Below are positions 1 to 7,663 of a stretch of 14,924 bases of DNA, one piece after another. The position numbers and the translations under genes are program-made. The first letter of the stretch is position 1. The number at the start of each line of letters is the position of its first letter. This DNA comes from an uncultured Lachnospiraceae bacterium (GTDB lineage Bacteria; Bacillota; Clostridia; Lachnospirales; Lachnospiraceae): positions 1 through 14,924 of the forward strand of contig CADBLW010000330.1 of assembly GCA_902795625.1 (NCBI GenBank). Reading direction: 5' to 3'. The notes beneath the pieces are model-generated. The model saw only the letters and a program-made list of their open reading frames with translations, had not been told where the DNA came from and made no database searches.

Positions 1-746
1 AGCTCCGCCTTCTCGGGACAGTCGGCATGAGCGATCAGCATCGTCTGTGTCTCCGGATCCTTCGCCTCCTCGCGGAGTCTGCGCATCAGGTACTGCAGCG
101 CATTTCTCGTGCCGCGCTCCTTGGAAACGACCGTGAGTTTCCCCTCCGGGTCGATCGTGAGCACCGGCTGTATCTTGAGCGCGCTTCCGACGATCGCCTC
201 GATGGAATTCAGGCGGCCGCCTCTGCGAAGGTGCATAAGGTTTTCCACGGTGAACCACTGGCAGCAGCGCGCGATGTCATTGCGCACGATGGTCTCGAGC
301 TCCTCAAGGGTTGCTCCGGCGCGATACGCTTTCGCGGCGTTGATGACGACCCAGCCCTCTCCGACGGAGGCACAAAGCGTGTCGATCACGCGGACCGTTC
401 TTCCGGGGTATTCCTCCTCGAGCTCCCGTGCGATCATGGACGCCGTTGCGTACGAACCGCTCAGGCCGGACGAGAAACAAAGGTAAAGCACGTCCTTGCC
501 TTCCTTCAGGCTCGCCTCAAAATACGAGTGATATACGAGCGGGTTGATCTGTGCCGTCTTCGGCATCTCTCCCGCTTCCAGACGTTCGTAAAATGTCTTG
601 ACCGACATCTCGCGCCCGTCAGGGTAGTGCATATATTCCGTCTCGCCGAACATGAACCCCATGGGAATGCATACCACTCCAAGCTCCTCGTAGGTGCTCG
701 CGTCCAGATCCGCTGTGACGTCAGTGATCAATGTGTAATTATCCAT
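1..746 (-). CDS. DegV family fatty-acid-binding protein (C-terminus cut by window edge)
   Basis: 248 codons are visible; the family is usually about 280 residues, so roughly the last 30-40 are outside the window. DegV/FakB proteins bind a fatty acid in the cytoplasm, and in some species present it to a fatty acid kinase; the ligand here is unknown. The N-terminal strand and loop read ITDVTADLD (residues 7-15), where the family usually has TDSxxDL, so the Ser is replaced by Val while Thr11 remains. The ligand-loop motif FSSGLSGSYATA is at 91-102, an IDTLCASVGEG segment at 121-131, and LRRGGRLN at 173-180, all in the expected order. The ATG at 746 follows GGGAG with a 6-nt spacer. The gene lies 155 nt downstream of the exporter-family gene and has its own candidate promoter. 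The family call is secure; no fatty acid kinase gene is nearby. Confidence 0.93.
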   Translation of the reverse strand, partial: MDNYTLITDVTADLDASTYEELGVVCIPMGFMFGETEYMHYPDGREMSVKTFYERLEAGEMPKTAQINPLVYHSYFEASLKEGKDVLYLCFSSGLSGSYATASMIARELEEEYPGRTVRVIDTLCASVGEGWVVINAAKAYRAGATLEELETIVRNDIARCCQWFTVENLMHLRRGGRLNSIEAIVGSALKIQPVLTIDPEGKLTVVSKERGTRNALQYLMRRLREEAKDPETQTMLIAHADCPEKAE

Positions 747-829
747 CCGTGTCTCCCGCAACAATTCTTCCTATACTCAACTCATATCCCGCAGAACACG
801 CTATGCCCCCGCCCCGCGAGACCGTACGA

Positions 830-838
830 ATCATACCA
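830..838 (-). promoter_or_regulatory. Extended -10 promoter candidate for degV
   Basis: On the minus strand this reads TGG followed by TATGAT, an extended -10 (TGn) element one base from the consensus hexamer. No good -35 hexamer sits 16-18 nt upstream, only T-rich sequence, which an extended -10 promoter can tolerate. Transcription would start near 823 and give a leader of about 77 nt. It would let degV be expressed separately from the thrC unit. Confidence 0.45.
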
Positions 839-901
839 CAAACTGTTGTAAAAGAAAACAAGAACTTGCAAGTTTATAAAAATGTAATTGCTTGCCGATA
901 C

Positions 902-1402
902 TCAGTGCAGAAAGATGCCAAGTACACCGTAAAAAATGATATCAATGAGCAGCGCCGCCAGCAAAATGCCGAGGAAAATGGCAATGATCGACTTCTTGCG
1001 GTCAAAATCGAAAAGCGATGCGATTAGCGACCCTGTCCACGCGCCTGTTCCGGGAAGCGGAATTCCTACGAAAAGCAGCAGGAACAGAAAATGTCCCTTC
1101 TCCGCACCCTCCGATTTTTTGCTCGCGCGCGCCTCCAGCTTCTCAACAATTCCCTTCATGATATTGTGTTCCTTCATGTACACAAAGATCTTCTTGATGA
1201 ACAGAAGGATGAACGGGATCGGTATGATGTTGCCGATGATGCAGATGATATTGGCCTTCAACAGCGGTATCTGAAGAAACTTCGCGATTGCGATGCCGCC
1301 TCGGAGCTCGATCAGCGGGATCATCGACACAAGGAATACGAACACTTCCTTCGGCAACCAGCTGCTCAAGGTCGCGTTATACCAGTTGGCTACACTCTCC
1401 AT
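902..1402 (-). CDS. Small multi-drug export protein family (COG2426-like) membrane protein
   Basis: A 166-residue integral membrane protein. Hydrophobic segments lie at roughly 20-42, 48-72, 104-130 and 137-163. Two conserved polar motifs interrupt them: PLIELRGGIAIA (29-40) and IPLPGTGAWTGSLIA (114-128), with a charged loop at 86-103. This pair of motifs is typical of the family annotated as small multi-drug export proteins. That name is historical and the real substrate is unknown. The start at 1402 is set by a GGAGGAG ribosome binding site 4 nt upstream. The gene begins 57 nt after the thrC stop with no terminator between, so it is probably co-transcribed with thrC. Family membership is fairly sure; drug export itself should not be assumed. 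Confidence 0.85.
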   Translation of the reverse strand: MESVANWYNATLSSWLPKEVFVFLVSMIPLIELRGGIAIAKFLQIPLLKANIICIIGNIIPIPFILLFIKKIFVYMKEHNIMKGIVEKLEARASKKSEGAEKGHFLFLLLFVGIPLPGTGAWTGSLIASLFDFDRKKSIIAIFLGILLAALLIDIIFYGVLGIFLH

Positions 1403-1459
1403 GTAACTCCTCCACGCACAGATTGTTATCCGTGATCGGATTTCCGGTCAGCTCAGACA

Positions 1460-2947
1460 TCAAAGTCCGAGAATGCGGCTCACGGTAAGCTTCATATCCT
1501 CCGTCCTGCAGACGGTATCATGCCGGATCGGTGCGGTGCGAAGCTCCGTGATCGCGGGCGGAAGCGCCACGTTGGCGACTGCCGACAGCCGGTCGATCAG
1601 CGTAAAATCCTCTTCCTCCGAAGTCTTGCCCTCGATCGCCGCCATAACGCTTCTGGCGAACTTGAACGGGCTTGCCGTCGAAGCAATGACCGTGCGGGTA
1701 TTGTCCCGCGTACCCTTGGCAAACTCATGGTACACATGGCTTGCAACAGCGGTATGCGGATCGATCACATAGCCGGTCTTCTCGTAGAGCGTGCGGATGG
1801 CATCCGCAGTGTCCTCCTCGGTGGCGTAGCCGGAAGCGAAGTCCTTAAGGCCCTCCTTCATGGAGTCGCTGATATCGTAGATACCGCCCTCCGTGAGGTT
1901 CTTCATCAGCTTCGCGGTCACATCGCAGTCATCGCCCGCAATGTGGTAGATCAGTCTCTCCAGGTTGCTGGAGATCAGGATATCCATCGAGGGTGAGCTC
2001 GTCAGCACGAGCTCGCTGTTGCGGTCGTACCGTCCGGTCTCAAAGAAATCAAACAGAACCTTGTTCGTGTTGGACGCGCAGATCAGTCTGTCGATCGGCA
2101 CACCGATCTTCTTCGCGTAGTATGCTGCGAGGATGTTGCCGAAGTTGCCTGTCGGCACGGTGACATGGATCTTCTCGCCGTCCTTGATATGCCCCTCCGC
2201 AAGGAGCTTGCAATATGCGTATGTATAATAAACGATCTGGGGAACCAGTCGTCCGATGTTGATGGAGTTGGCCGACGAGAACCGGAAGCCTTGATCCGCA
2301 AGCTCCCTCTTCAGCTCGCCGTCGTTAAACATCTTATTGACACCCGTCTGGGCATCGTCGAAATTGCCGGTGATCCCGATGACGGAGGTGTTGTCACCCT
2401 TCTGCGTCACCATTTGCCGCTCCTGGATCGCGCTAACGCCGTTCTTCGGGTAAAATACGATGATCTTCGTTCCCGGAACATCGGCAAAGCCTGCAAGCGC
2501 TGCCTTTCCGGTATCGCCCGAGGTCGCCGTGAGAATGACGATCTCGTCCTTGATCCCGTTCTTCTTCGCCGCCGTCGTCATCAGATGCGGCAGAATGCTC
2601 AGCGCCATGTCCTTGAACGCGATGGTCGCGCCGTGGAACAGCTCAAGGTAGTACGCGCCGTCCGCCTGTACGAGCGGTGCGATCACCTCGGTGTCAAACT
2701 TCTCATCGTAGGCCGCATCGATGCAGTGCTTCAGTTCCTCTTCACTGTAATCGGTGAGAAACAGGGAGAGAACCTCATACGCGGTCTCACGGTACGTCAT
2801 CTGCGACATCTCGCGCATCGACTTTGTGAGCGTCGGCAGTTTCACCGGCACATACAGTCCGCCGTCGGGCGCAAGACCCTGCAGGATTGCCTGCGAAGCG
2901 GTAACTTCACCCGCGTCTCCTCTTGTACTTTTATACAGCATCTCCAT
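1460..2947 (-). CDS. thrC: Threonine synthase
   Basis: Converts O-phospho-L-homoserine to L-threonine and phosphate in the cytoplasm, using pyridoxal phosphate. The 495-residue length fits the longer form of threonine synthase. The N-terminus has the typical LAPDGGLYVP stretch (25-34). The PLP lysine is Lys112 in FHGATIAFKDMALS, and the Ser/Thr-rich phosphate-binding motif TATSGDTGKAA is at 140-150. The start is clear: ATG at 2947 is preceded by GGAGG with a 9-nt spacer. A sigma-A-like promoter lies about 55 nt upstream. No T-box or threonine-rich leader peptide fits in the roughly 48-nt leader. No homoserine kinase or dehydrogenase gene is next to it; the downstream partner is the membrane protein at 902-1402. 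Confidence 0.97.
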   Translation of the reverse strand: MEMLYKSTRGDAGEVTASQAILQGLAPDGGLYVPVKLPTLTKSMREMSQMTYRETAYEVLSLFLTDYSEEELKHCIDAAYDEKFDTEVIAPLVQADGAYYLELFHGATIAFKDMALSILPHLMTTAAKKNGIKDEIVILTATSGDTGKAALAGFADVPGTKIIVFYPKNGVSAIQERQMVTQKGDNTSVIGITGNFDDAQTGVNKMFNDGELKRELADQGFRFSSANSINIGRLVPQIVYYTYAYCKLLAEGHIKDGEKIHVTVPTGNFGNILAAYYAKKIGVPIDRLICASNTNKVLFDFFETGRYDRNSELVLTSSPSMDILISSNLERLIYHIAGDDCDVTAKLMKNLTEGGIYDISDSMKEGLKDFASGYATEEDTADAIRTLYEKTGYVIDPHTAVASHVYHEFAKGTRDNTRTVIASTASPFKFARSVMAAIEGKTSEEEDFTLIDRLSAVANVALPPAITELRTAPIRHDTVCRTEDMKLTVSRILGL

Positions 2948-3001
2948 ACGATACTACCTCCGTTGCCGCCGGCCTTCACAGCCGACCGCATAATCCACGT
3001 C

Positions 3002-3030
3002 AGTATACCACAATCTCAGCCTTGATACAA
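3002..3030 (-). promoter_or_regulatory. Sigma-A-type promoter for thrC
   Basis: On the minus strand, -35 TTGTAT (3030-3025), a 17-nt spacer, and -10 TATACT (3007-3002) preceded by TGG, which makes an extended -10. The predicted start is near 2995, about 48 nt before the thrC ATG. It sits between the terminator of the preceding unit and thrC, as expected for the first gene of an operon. Confidence 0.75.
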
Positions 3031-3141
3031 TCGGTATTTTAGCCAAAACGCGCCCCCGGAAACGCGTCCTCATGGGCAATAACGACACCTTCTTGTCTCG
3101 CTTGGCGTGCAACATCTCGAACTGCGTTTGCACAGCGCGCA

Positions 3142-3178
3142 AAAGCCACTCTCCGAACAGGTTTCGGAAAGTGGCTTT
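3142..3178 (-). terminator. Intrinsic terminator after the thioesterase gene
   Basis: Arms at 3142-3157 and 3163-3178 can form a 16-bp stem with one mismatch or wobble and a 5-nt loop. The minus-strand right arm ends AGTGGCTTTT before a GC-rich stretch, so the U tract is short. The plus strand also has T-rich sequence after the stem, so it may work in both directions. It separates ald-thioesterase from thrC. Confidence 0.7.
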
Positions 3179-3255
3179 GTCTTTGCTTTATCGGAAAATG
3201 ATGTCGCGATCTCTTCGCTTCTTTGCGTCACACAGTGCCTGTCGCATCGGAAATG

Positions 3256-3654
3256 TCAGAGTTTGAATCCCGTTCCTACAAACTGCGCGATATCGCGGCC
3301 GGTGTCGTCAGTCACATCCACGTTGATGACGGTGGTGCTGCGCCCTGTCCTGCGGCAAACCGCCTTTGCGGAGAGCTTCGTGCCCTTCGGCGCTCCCAGG
3401 TAGTTGATGCTCACCTGCTGTGCCACCGTAGGCCTGTGGATCTGGTTCGCGCACACGGCAAATGCAAAATCCGCCAACGTGAACATCACGCCTCCCATGA
3501 TCCCGCCGTTGGCGTTCTGGTGCCTCTCGGTCAGCGTCATGTCGCAGATTGCATAGTTGTCGCCGAGCTCCCGAAGCTCCATGCCGTTCTCCGTAGCGAA
3601 CCTGTCTCCCTTGAAATACTCTCTTGCTTCCTCCGTCGTAGCGAATGTGCCCAT
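3256..3654 (-). CDS. PaaI/YdiI-like hotdog-fold thioesterase
   Basis: A 132-residue protein of the size of a single hotdog domain. These enzymes hydrolyse acyl-CoA or other acyl thioesters as homo-oligomers in the cytoplasm; the substrate cannot be read from the sequence. The active-site helix region is HQNANGGIMGG (45-55) followed by FTLADFAFAV, with Asp62 at the position of the family's catalytic acid. The usual HGG motif reads MGG here, so the conserved His is missing while His45 is present. The ATG at 3654 follows GAGGAAA with a short spacer. It lies 85 nt downstream of ald with no terminator between them, so the two are probably one transcript. Family call is good, function open. Confidence 0.85.
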   Translation of the reverse strand: MGTFATTEEAREYFKGDRFATENGMELRELGDNYAICDMTLTERHQNANGGIMGGVMFTLADFAFAVCANQIHRPTVAQQVSINYLGAPKGTKLSAKAVCRRTGRSTTVINVDVTDDTGRDIAQFVGTGFKL

Positions 3655-3739
3655 GTTATTTTCCTCAGTGTTATTGTTTATTTTTCAGATCTGCGCCGTT
3701 AGATCAACGTCATCCTGCGATGCCGTCAGACCTGCATCA

Positions 3740-4852
3740 TCAGATCAGCGTCATCAGATCCGTGTACTCGCGTCCGAGGCTCGTCGCCACGTTCCTGTTG
3801 ACGATCTTCCCGTCGTAGACGTTCGCGCCGTTGGCAAGACCTGCATTTTTCTTCATCGCAGCCTCAAAGCCGAGGTCGGCGATCATTTTCCCGTAACGGA
3901 ACGTCGCGTTTGCGAGCGCTACCGTCGAGGTGTAAGGAACCGCGCCGGGCATGTTGCCGACACAGTAGTGAACGATGCCCTCCTCGATAAATACGGGATC
4001 ATCGTGGGTCGTCACGTGCGATGTCTCGCAGCAGCCGCCCTGATCGATGGCGATATCCACGATGACAGCGCCCTTCTTCATGAGCTTGAGGTGCTCTCTG
4101 CGGACAAGCTTCGGCGTCGTGCCGCCGGGGATCAGAACGGAACCGATCACGAGGTCAGCGTCCTTTAAGCATTTGCGGATGTTGCCCTCGGTGCTCATCA
4201 GCGTCGTGATGGACGAACCGAAGATATCCGACAGATACGAAAGACGGTTGAGGTTCACGTCGAGAAGCGTTACGTTCGCGCCTACGCCGACAGCCGCTTT
4301 CGCTGCGTACGTTCCCGCGATGCCACCGCCGATGATGACGACGTTGCCCGGTGCTACGCCCGGAACTCCGCTCAGGAGAAGGCCGCGTCCGCCGAACTTC
4401 TTCTCAAGATATTTTGCGCCCTCCTGAATACTCAGGCGTCCCGCGATCTGGCTCATGGGACGAAGGCACGGAAGGTTGCCCGCCTCGTCGGTGATCGTCT
4501 CAAAGGCAACGGCCTTCACCTTGCGCTCCACAAGCGCGTCCGTAAGTGACGGGTTCGGTGCGAGATGCAGATACGTGTAAAGGATCTGTCCCTCTCTCAT
4601 GCGCTCGTACTCGCACTCCTCGGGCTCCTTCACCTTGACGATCATGTCAGCCTGTGCCCAAACTTCCTCAGCATTTGCGATCAGCTTCGCGCCCGCCTCC
4701 GCGTACTCGGCGTCTGTAAATCCTGCACCCTCGCCTGCACCTGCTTCCACAAGCACGGTGTGTCCGCCATTTACGAAAGCGGAAACGTTGTCCGGTGTCA
4801 ATCCCACGCGGAATTCCTGGTTCTTCAGTTCTCTGGTTGTTCCGATAATCAT
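3740..4852 (-). CDS. ald: Alanine dehydrogenase
   Basis: Interconverts L-alanine and pyruvate plus ammonia with NAD(H); a cytoplasmic, usually hexameric enzyme. The 370-residue length matches the family. The pyruvate-site residues line up with the numbering of the Mycobacterium enzyme: Arg15 in NQEFRVGLTP, Lys75 in VKVKEPEE, His96 in YLHLAPN, and Asp270 in DIAIDQGG. The Rossmann motif VIIGGGIAG is at 172-180, with the adenosine-ribose Asp198 in TLLDVN. The start at 4852 has AGGAG/AAGGA 6-10 nt upstream. A TATGAT hexamer lies about 90 nt upstream, but I find no convincing -35, so I list no promoter. The preceding terminator makes ald the first gene of its unit, with the thioesterase second. 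Confidence 0.96.
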   Translation of the reverse strand: MIIGTTRELKNQEFRVGLTPDNVSAFVNGGHTVLVEAGAGEGAGFTDAEYAEAGAKLIANAEEVWAQADMIVKVKEPEECEYERMREGQILYTYLHLAPNPSLTDALVERKVKAVAFETITDEAGNLPCLRPMSQIAGRLSIQEGAKYLEKKFGGRGLLLSGVPGVAPGNVVIIGGGIAGTYAAKAAVGVGANVTLLDVNLNRLSYLSDIFGSSITTLMSTEGNIRKCLKDADLVIGSVLIPGGTTPKLVRREHLKLMKKGAVIVDIAIDQGGCCETSHVTTHDDPVFIEEGIVHYCVGNMPGAVPYTSTVALANATFRYGKMIADLGFEAAMKKNAGLANGANVYDGKIVNRNVATSLGREYTDLMTLI

Positions 4853-5001
4853 TTTAATCCTTCTCCTTTGTTTTGTTTCGCGGATAATAACCCCTTTCCG
4901 CAGGCATCCGCTCCCGCGCGCAGTGCCTTGTCAGACAGTGTATCATATTTTACCGAAGTCCGCCACTGTTTTTTGCCTTTTCACGTGTTTGACAAAGGCA
5001 C

Positions 5002-5042
5002 AAAAAAGGGAAACGCCGGTCGCTTTACCGATCTCGTTTCCC
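5002..5042 (-). terminator. Intrinsic terminator of the nagB-glmM-kinase operon
   Basis: On the minus strand, GGGAAACG (5042-5035) pairs with CGTTTCCC (5015-5008), with a second CGGT/ACCG pairing inside, followed by six T. The stem starts at the first base after the TAA of the kinase gene. This is the strongest terminator on this side of the window and marks the end of the amino-sugar operon. Confidence 0.9.
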
Positions 5043-6155
5043 TTATTTTCCGCTTTCGTTTATTTCCGTGCCCGCGATCTCTGCTATGATCGATCTGAGC
5101 TCCTCCATACGCTTTCGGATATTCATCGCGAAGGAAAGGTTCAGCTTCGCCTTCCGAAGGTTCTGAAGCGGCTCCTCGATCTTGAAATACCGGTCTCCCT
5201 CGAGATAGTCGGTCAGGTATCGCGCCGCAAGCTCCGCGGTAACCGCAAGGGTGCACGGCGCCATTGCTGCAATCTCGTCCGGAGTCAGCATTTTGTCTGT
5301 CTCGGAAAGATACCCCTGCGCGATGATCCGGAACTTATCCGCATCGATGCGCACGTCCGGCTCATCCTTGCTTCCGCCGGTGATCTTCGCCGTCGATCTC
5401 ACCGAATCCGCAAAATCATACGCGATCATGCCCTCCATCACGGTGTCAAAGTCGATGACGACCGCTCCGTACGGCGGCTCTTCGGAGGTAAAGAGCACGT
5501 TGTTAAATTTGGTGTCGTTGTGCACCACACGGATCGGATACTCACCCGCCGCATAGCGCAGTGACACCTCACAGGCTTCCGCCTCAAGCTCCTTAAGAAG
5601 CATCAGCTCGCAGCTCACCTCCGCTGTCCTCCCGCAGACGTCCTCAGCCGCGGCGTTCCACAGCTGGCGGTACCGCGTGTACGTGTCGTGAAAGCCCCTC
5701 TCCGCTCCGCGCAGCCGCTTCGGCGGCAGATCCGACAGCGCCGCGTCAAACTGTCCGAACGCATGCGCCATGGCACTGAGAACGGCGGGATCTTCTGCTG
5801 AGACCGTAACCGCCTCAAGGTACTCCTCGACACGCCAGTACTCCGCAGCCGTATGTCCGTGCCTGCGGATCTCAAGGAATCTCTCCCCGCTCACGCCGAC
5901 CGGGTACAGCTTCGCGGTGCGTATGCCCTTTCGGAGCAGGTGATCCGTCACGACGACCATGTTGCGCAGCATCACCCGCGGCTGCCGCACAGCTTCCGGG
6001 TTCAGCTTCTGAACGAGATACTTCGTCAGATGCGCGCCGTCACGAACGCTCACCCGGTAGGTCCGGTTGACATTGCCTCCGTCGAGTTCTCTCTCCTCGA
6101 CAATGCTTCCGGCGATACCGTAGCGTCGCAGAATTGTTTCCGTAATCCATCCCAT
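5043..6155 (-). CDS. NahK-like (N-acetylhexosamine 1-kinase type) phosphotransferase
   Basis: A 370-residue kinase of the APH/choline-kinase fold. The N-terminal lobe has the glycine loop DGGNVNRTYRV (25-35) and the YLVQKLN strand (46-52). The catalytic loop is VVHNDTKFNNVLF (210-222), with Asp214 as catalytic base, and the metal motif VIDFDTVMEGMIAYDFAD (233-250) contains Asp235 and Asp237. The HNDTKFNN and DxDTVMxG pair is what I know from N-acetylhexosamine 1-kinases (NahK/LnpB) rather than from aminoglycoside kinases. Position after nagB and glmM supports an amino-sugar substrate. Product as sugar 1-phosphate is inferred. The start at 6155 has only a weak ribosome binding site (TTGGA, 5 nt away) beside strong hairpins. 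Another sugar or choline kinase role is possible; antibiotic resistance is unlikely. Confidence 0.82.
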   Translation of the reverse strand: MGWITETILRRYGIAGSIVEERELDGGNVNRTYRVSVRDGAHLTKYLVQKLNPEAVRQPRVMLRNMVVVTDHLLRKGIRTAKLYPVGVSGERFLEIRRHGHTAAEYWRVEEYLEAVTVSAEDPAVLSAMAHAFGQFDAALSDLPPKRLRGAERGFHDTYTRYRQLWNAAAEDVCGRTAEVSCELMLLKELEAEACEVSLRYAAGEYPIRVVHNDTKFNNVLFTSEEPPYGAVVIDFDTVMEGMIAYDFADSVRSTAKITGGSKDEPDVRIDADKFRIIAQGYLSETDKMLTPDEIAAMAPCTLAVTAELAARYLTDYLEGDRYFKIEEPLQNLRKAKLNLSFAMNIRKRMEELRSIIAEIAGTEINESGK

Positions 6156-6163
6156 TGTAATCC

Positions 6164-6218
6164 AACGTTTCCCTATAAGGAAACGCTGATTCCATCAGAC
6201 GATTTCCTCAGCGTTTCC
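6164..6218 (-). promoter_or_regulatory. Three-arm alternative hairpin between glmM and the kinase gene
   Basis: In transcript order, arm A (6218-6208) pairs perfectly over 11 bp with arm B (6189-6179). Arm B can instead pair over about 9 bp, with one G-U, with arm C (6172-6164), with a 6-nt loop. The two hairpins exclude each other. A-B has no proper U tract, so it is a poor terminator. B-C lies just upstream of the kinase start and could limit ribosome access. It could also protect RNA ends or tune the expression ratio. Confidence 0.5.
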
Positions 6219-6245
6219 GAAAAATTCACTCAATTCCGACGGAAC

Positions 6246-7598
6246 TTACTTGATCTTCACAAGATGTCCGTTCTTCTTCATGGACTCGATGATCGCATCC
6301 ACATGCTTCTCACAGATCTCGAAGGTCTTGGCCTCGGACATGACGCGGAGTACAGGCTCCGTGCCGCTCGGACGAAGCAGTACGCGGCCGGTGTCGCCAA
6401 GCTCTGCCGTGCATGCCTCAACCTGAAGCTTGACCGCGGGATCGTCCATCGTTGCCTTCTTGTCGTCAACAACGACATTCTTGAGCACCTGAGGGAACAT
6501 CTCGCACTCCGATGCAAGCACCGAAAGCGGAAGCTGCGTCTCGATCATAACCATCATGACCATGATCGCCGTGAGGATACCGTCGCCGGTACGGGCGTAT
6601 TTGCGGAAAATGACGTGGCCGGAGTTCTCGCCGCCGATCAGGTGATCATTTTCCTTCATGTTCTCATATACGAAGCGGTCGCCGACAGCGGTCTTCTCGT
6701 ATCCGATACCGATGCGGTCGAGTGCCTTGTACAGACCGAAGTTCGACATGATCGTCGTAACAACCGTGTTGCTCGGAAGCTGGCCGTTCTTCTTCAGATG
6801 CTTCGCGCAGATGTACATGATCTGGTCGCCGTTTACAACGTTGCCGTTCTCATCCACTGCAAGGCAGCGGTCAGCATCGCCGTCAAATGCGAAACCGACA
6901 TCAACACTGTTTGCCTTCACAAACTCCTGCAGGCCCTCAATGTGCGTGGAGCCGCAGCCGCGGTTGATGTTCGTGCCGTTGGGCTCGTTGTTGATCACGA
7001 GCGTCTTTGCGCCGAGAGCGTCAAATACGGAGCGCGCGATCATCCAGGAGCTGCCGTTGGAGCAGTCGAGAGCAACCTTGCGGTTCTCGAAGGACTTCGT
7101 AGCAACATTGGTCAGGTAGCCGATGTAACGGTTGCGTCCTGTGTAGTAGTCAACCGTGCATCCGATGTTCTCGCCTGTCGCGAACGGGATCTCCTCGATC
7201 TCGCCGTCAATGTACTTCTCGATCTCATCCTGAAGAGCGTCGTCCATCTTCTCGCCGTCGCCGTTCATCAGCTTGATACCGTTGTCGGTATAAGGATTGT
7301 GGCTCGCGCTGATCATCACGCCGCAGTCAAAGCCGTCCGTTCTCGTGATGTACGATACGCACGGAGTCGTCGTCACGTGCAGCAGGTACGCGTTGGCACC
7401 CGAGGACGTGATACCGGCAGCAAGCGCATTTTCATACATGTAAGAGGAACGTCTCGTGTCCTTGCCGATGACAATGCGTGCCTGTCCGTTCTGGCTGTAA
7501 TGCCAGCCGAGGTACCGACCGATCTTAAACGCATGCTCCGCCGTCAAAACAACGCCGGACTCACCGCGAAAACCGTCGGTTCCGAAATACTTGCCCAT
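6246..7598 (-). CDS. glmM: Phosphoglucosamine mutase
   Basis: Interconverts glucosamine 6-phosphate and glucosamine 1-phosphate, the step before GlmU on the way to UDP-GlcNAc and peptidoglycan. The 450-residue length fits. It starts with the hallmark KYFGTDGFRG (3-12). The phosphoserine loop ISASHNP places the phosphorylated residue at Ser99. The metal-binding loop DGDADR is at 239-244, the substrate loop GGENSGH at 322-328, and the phosphate-binding loop RPSGTEP at 409-415. All four active-site regions are intact. ATG at 7598 has AGGAGG 8 nt upstream. It lies 65 nt after nagB and 90 nt before the kinase gene, so it is the middle gene of the unit. Confidence 0.97.
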   Translation of the reverse strand: MGKYFGTDGFRGESGVVLTAEHAFKIGRYLGWHYSQNGQARIVIGKDTRRSSYMYENALAAGITSSGANAYLLHVTTTPCVSYITRTDGFDCGVMISASHNPYTDNGIKLMNGDGEKMDDALQDEIEKYIDGEIEEIPFATGENIGCTVDYYTGRNRYIGYLTNVATKSFENRKVALDCSNGSSWMIARSVFDALGAKTLVINNEPNGTNINRGCGSTHIEGLQEFVKANSVDVGFAFDGDADRCLAVDENGNVVNGDQIMYICAKHLKKNGQLPSNTVVTTIMSNFGLYKALDRIGIGYEKTAVGDRFVYENMKENDHLIGGENSGHVIFRKYARTGDGILTAIMVMMVMIETQLPLSVLASECEMFPQVLKNVVVDDKKATMDDPAVKLQVEACTAELGDTGRVLLRPSGTEPVLRVMSEAKTFEICEKHVDAIIESMKKNGHLVKIK

Positions 7599-7663
7599 AG
7601 TGTTATCCTCCTGATCCGGGTTCCGATGACACGTACGCCCTCAGTATCCCGGTTAGTTACAAA

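Noticed and set aside
27..851. 274-codon plus-strand frame
   Set aside because: It lies opposite degV, whose protein has clear family motifs; the plus-strand product has no recognisable features and is rich in Arg/His/Leu, as expected for a shadow frame.
2954..3142. 62-codon minus-strand frame upstream of thrC
   Set aside because: It spans the thrC promoter and starts in the preceding terminator; the product looks like random Arg-rich sequence.
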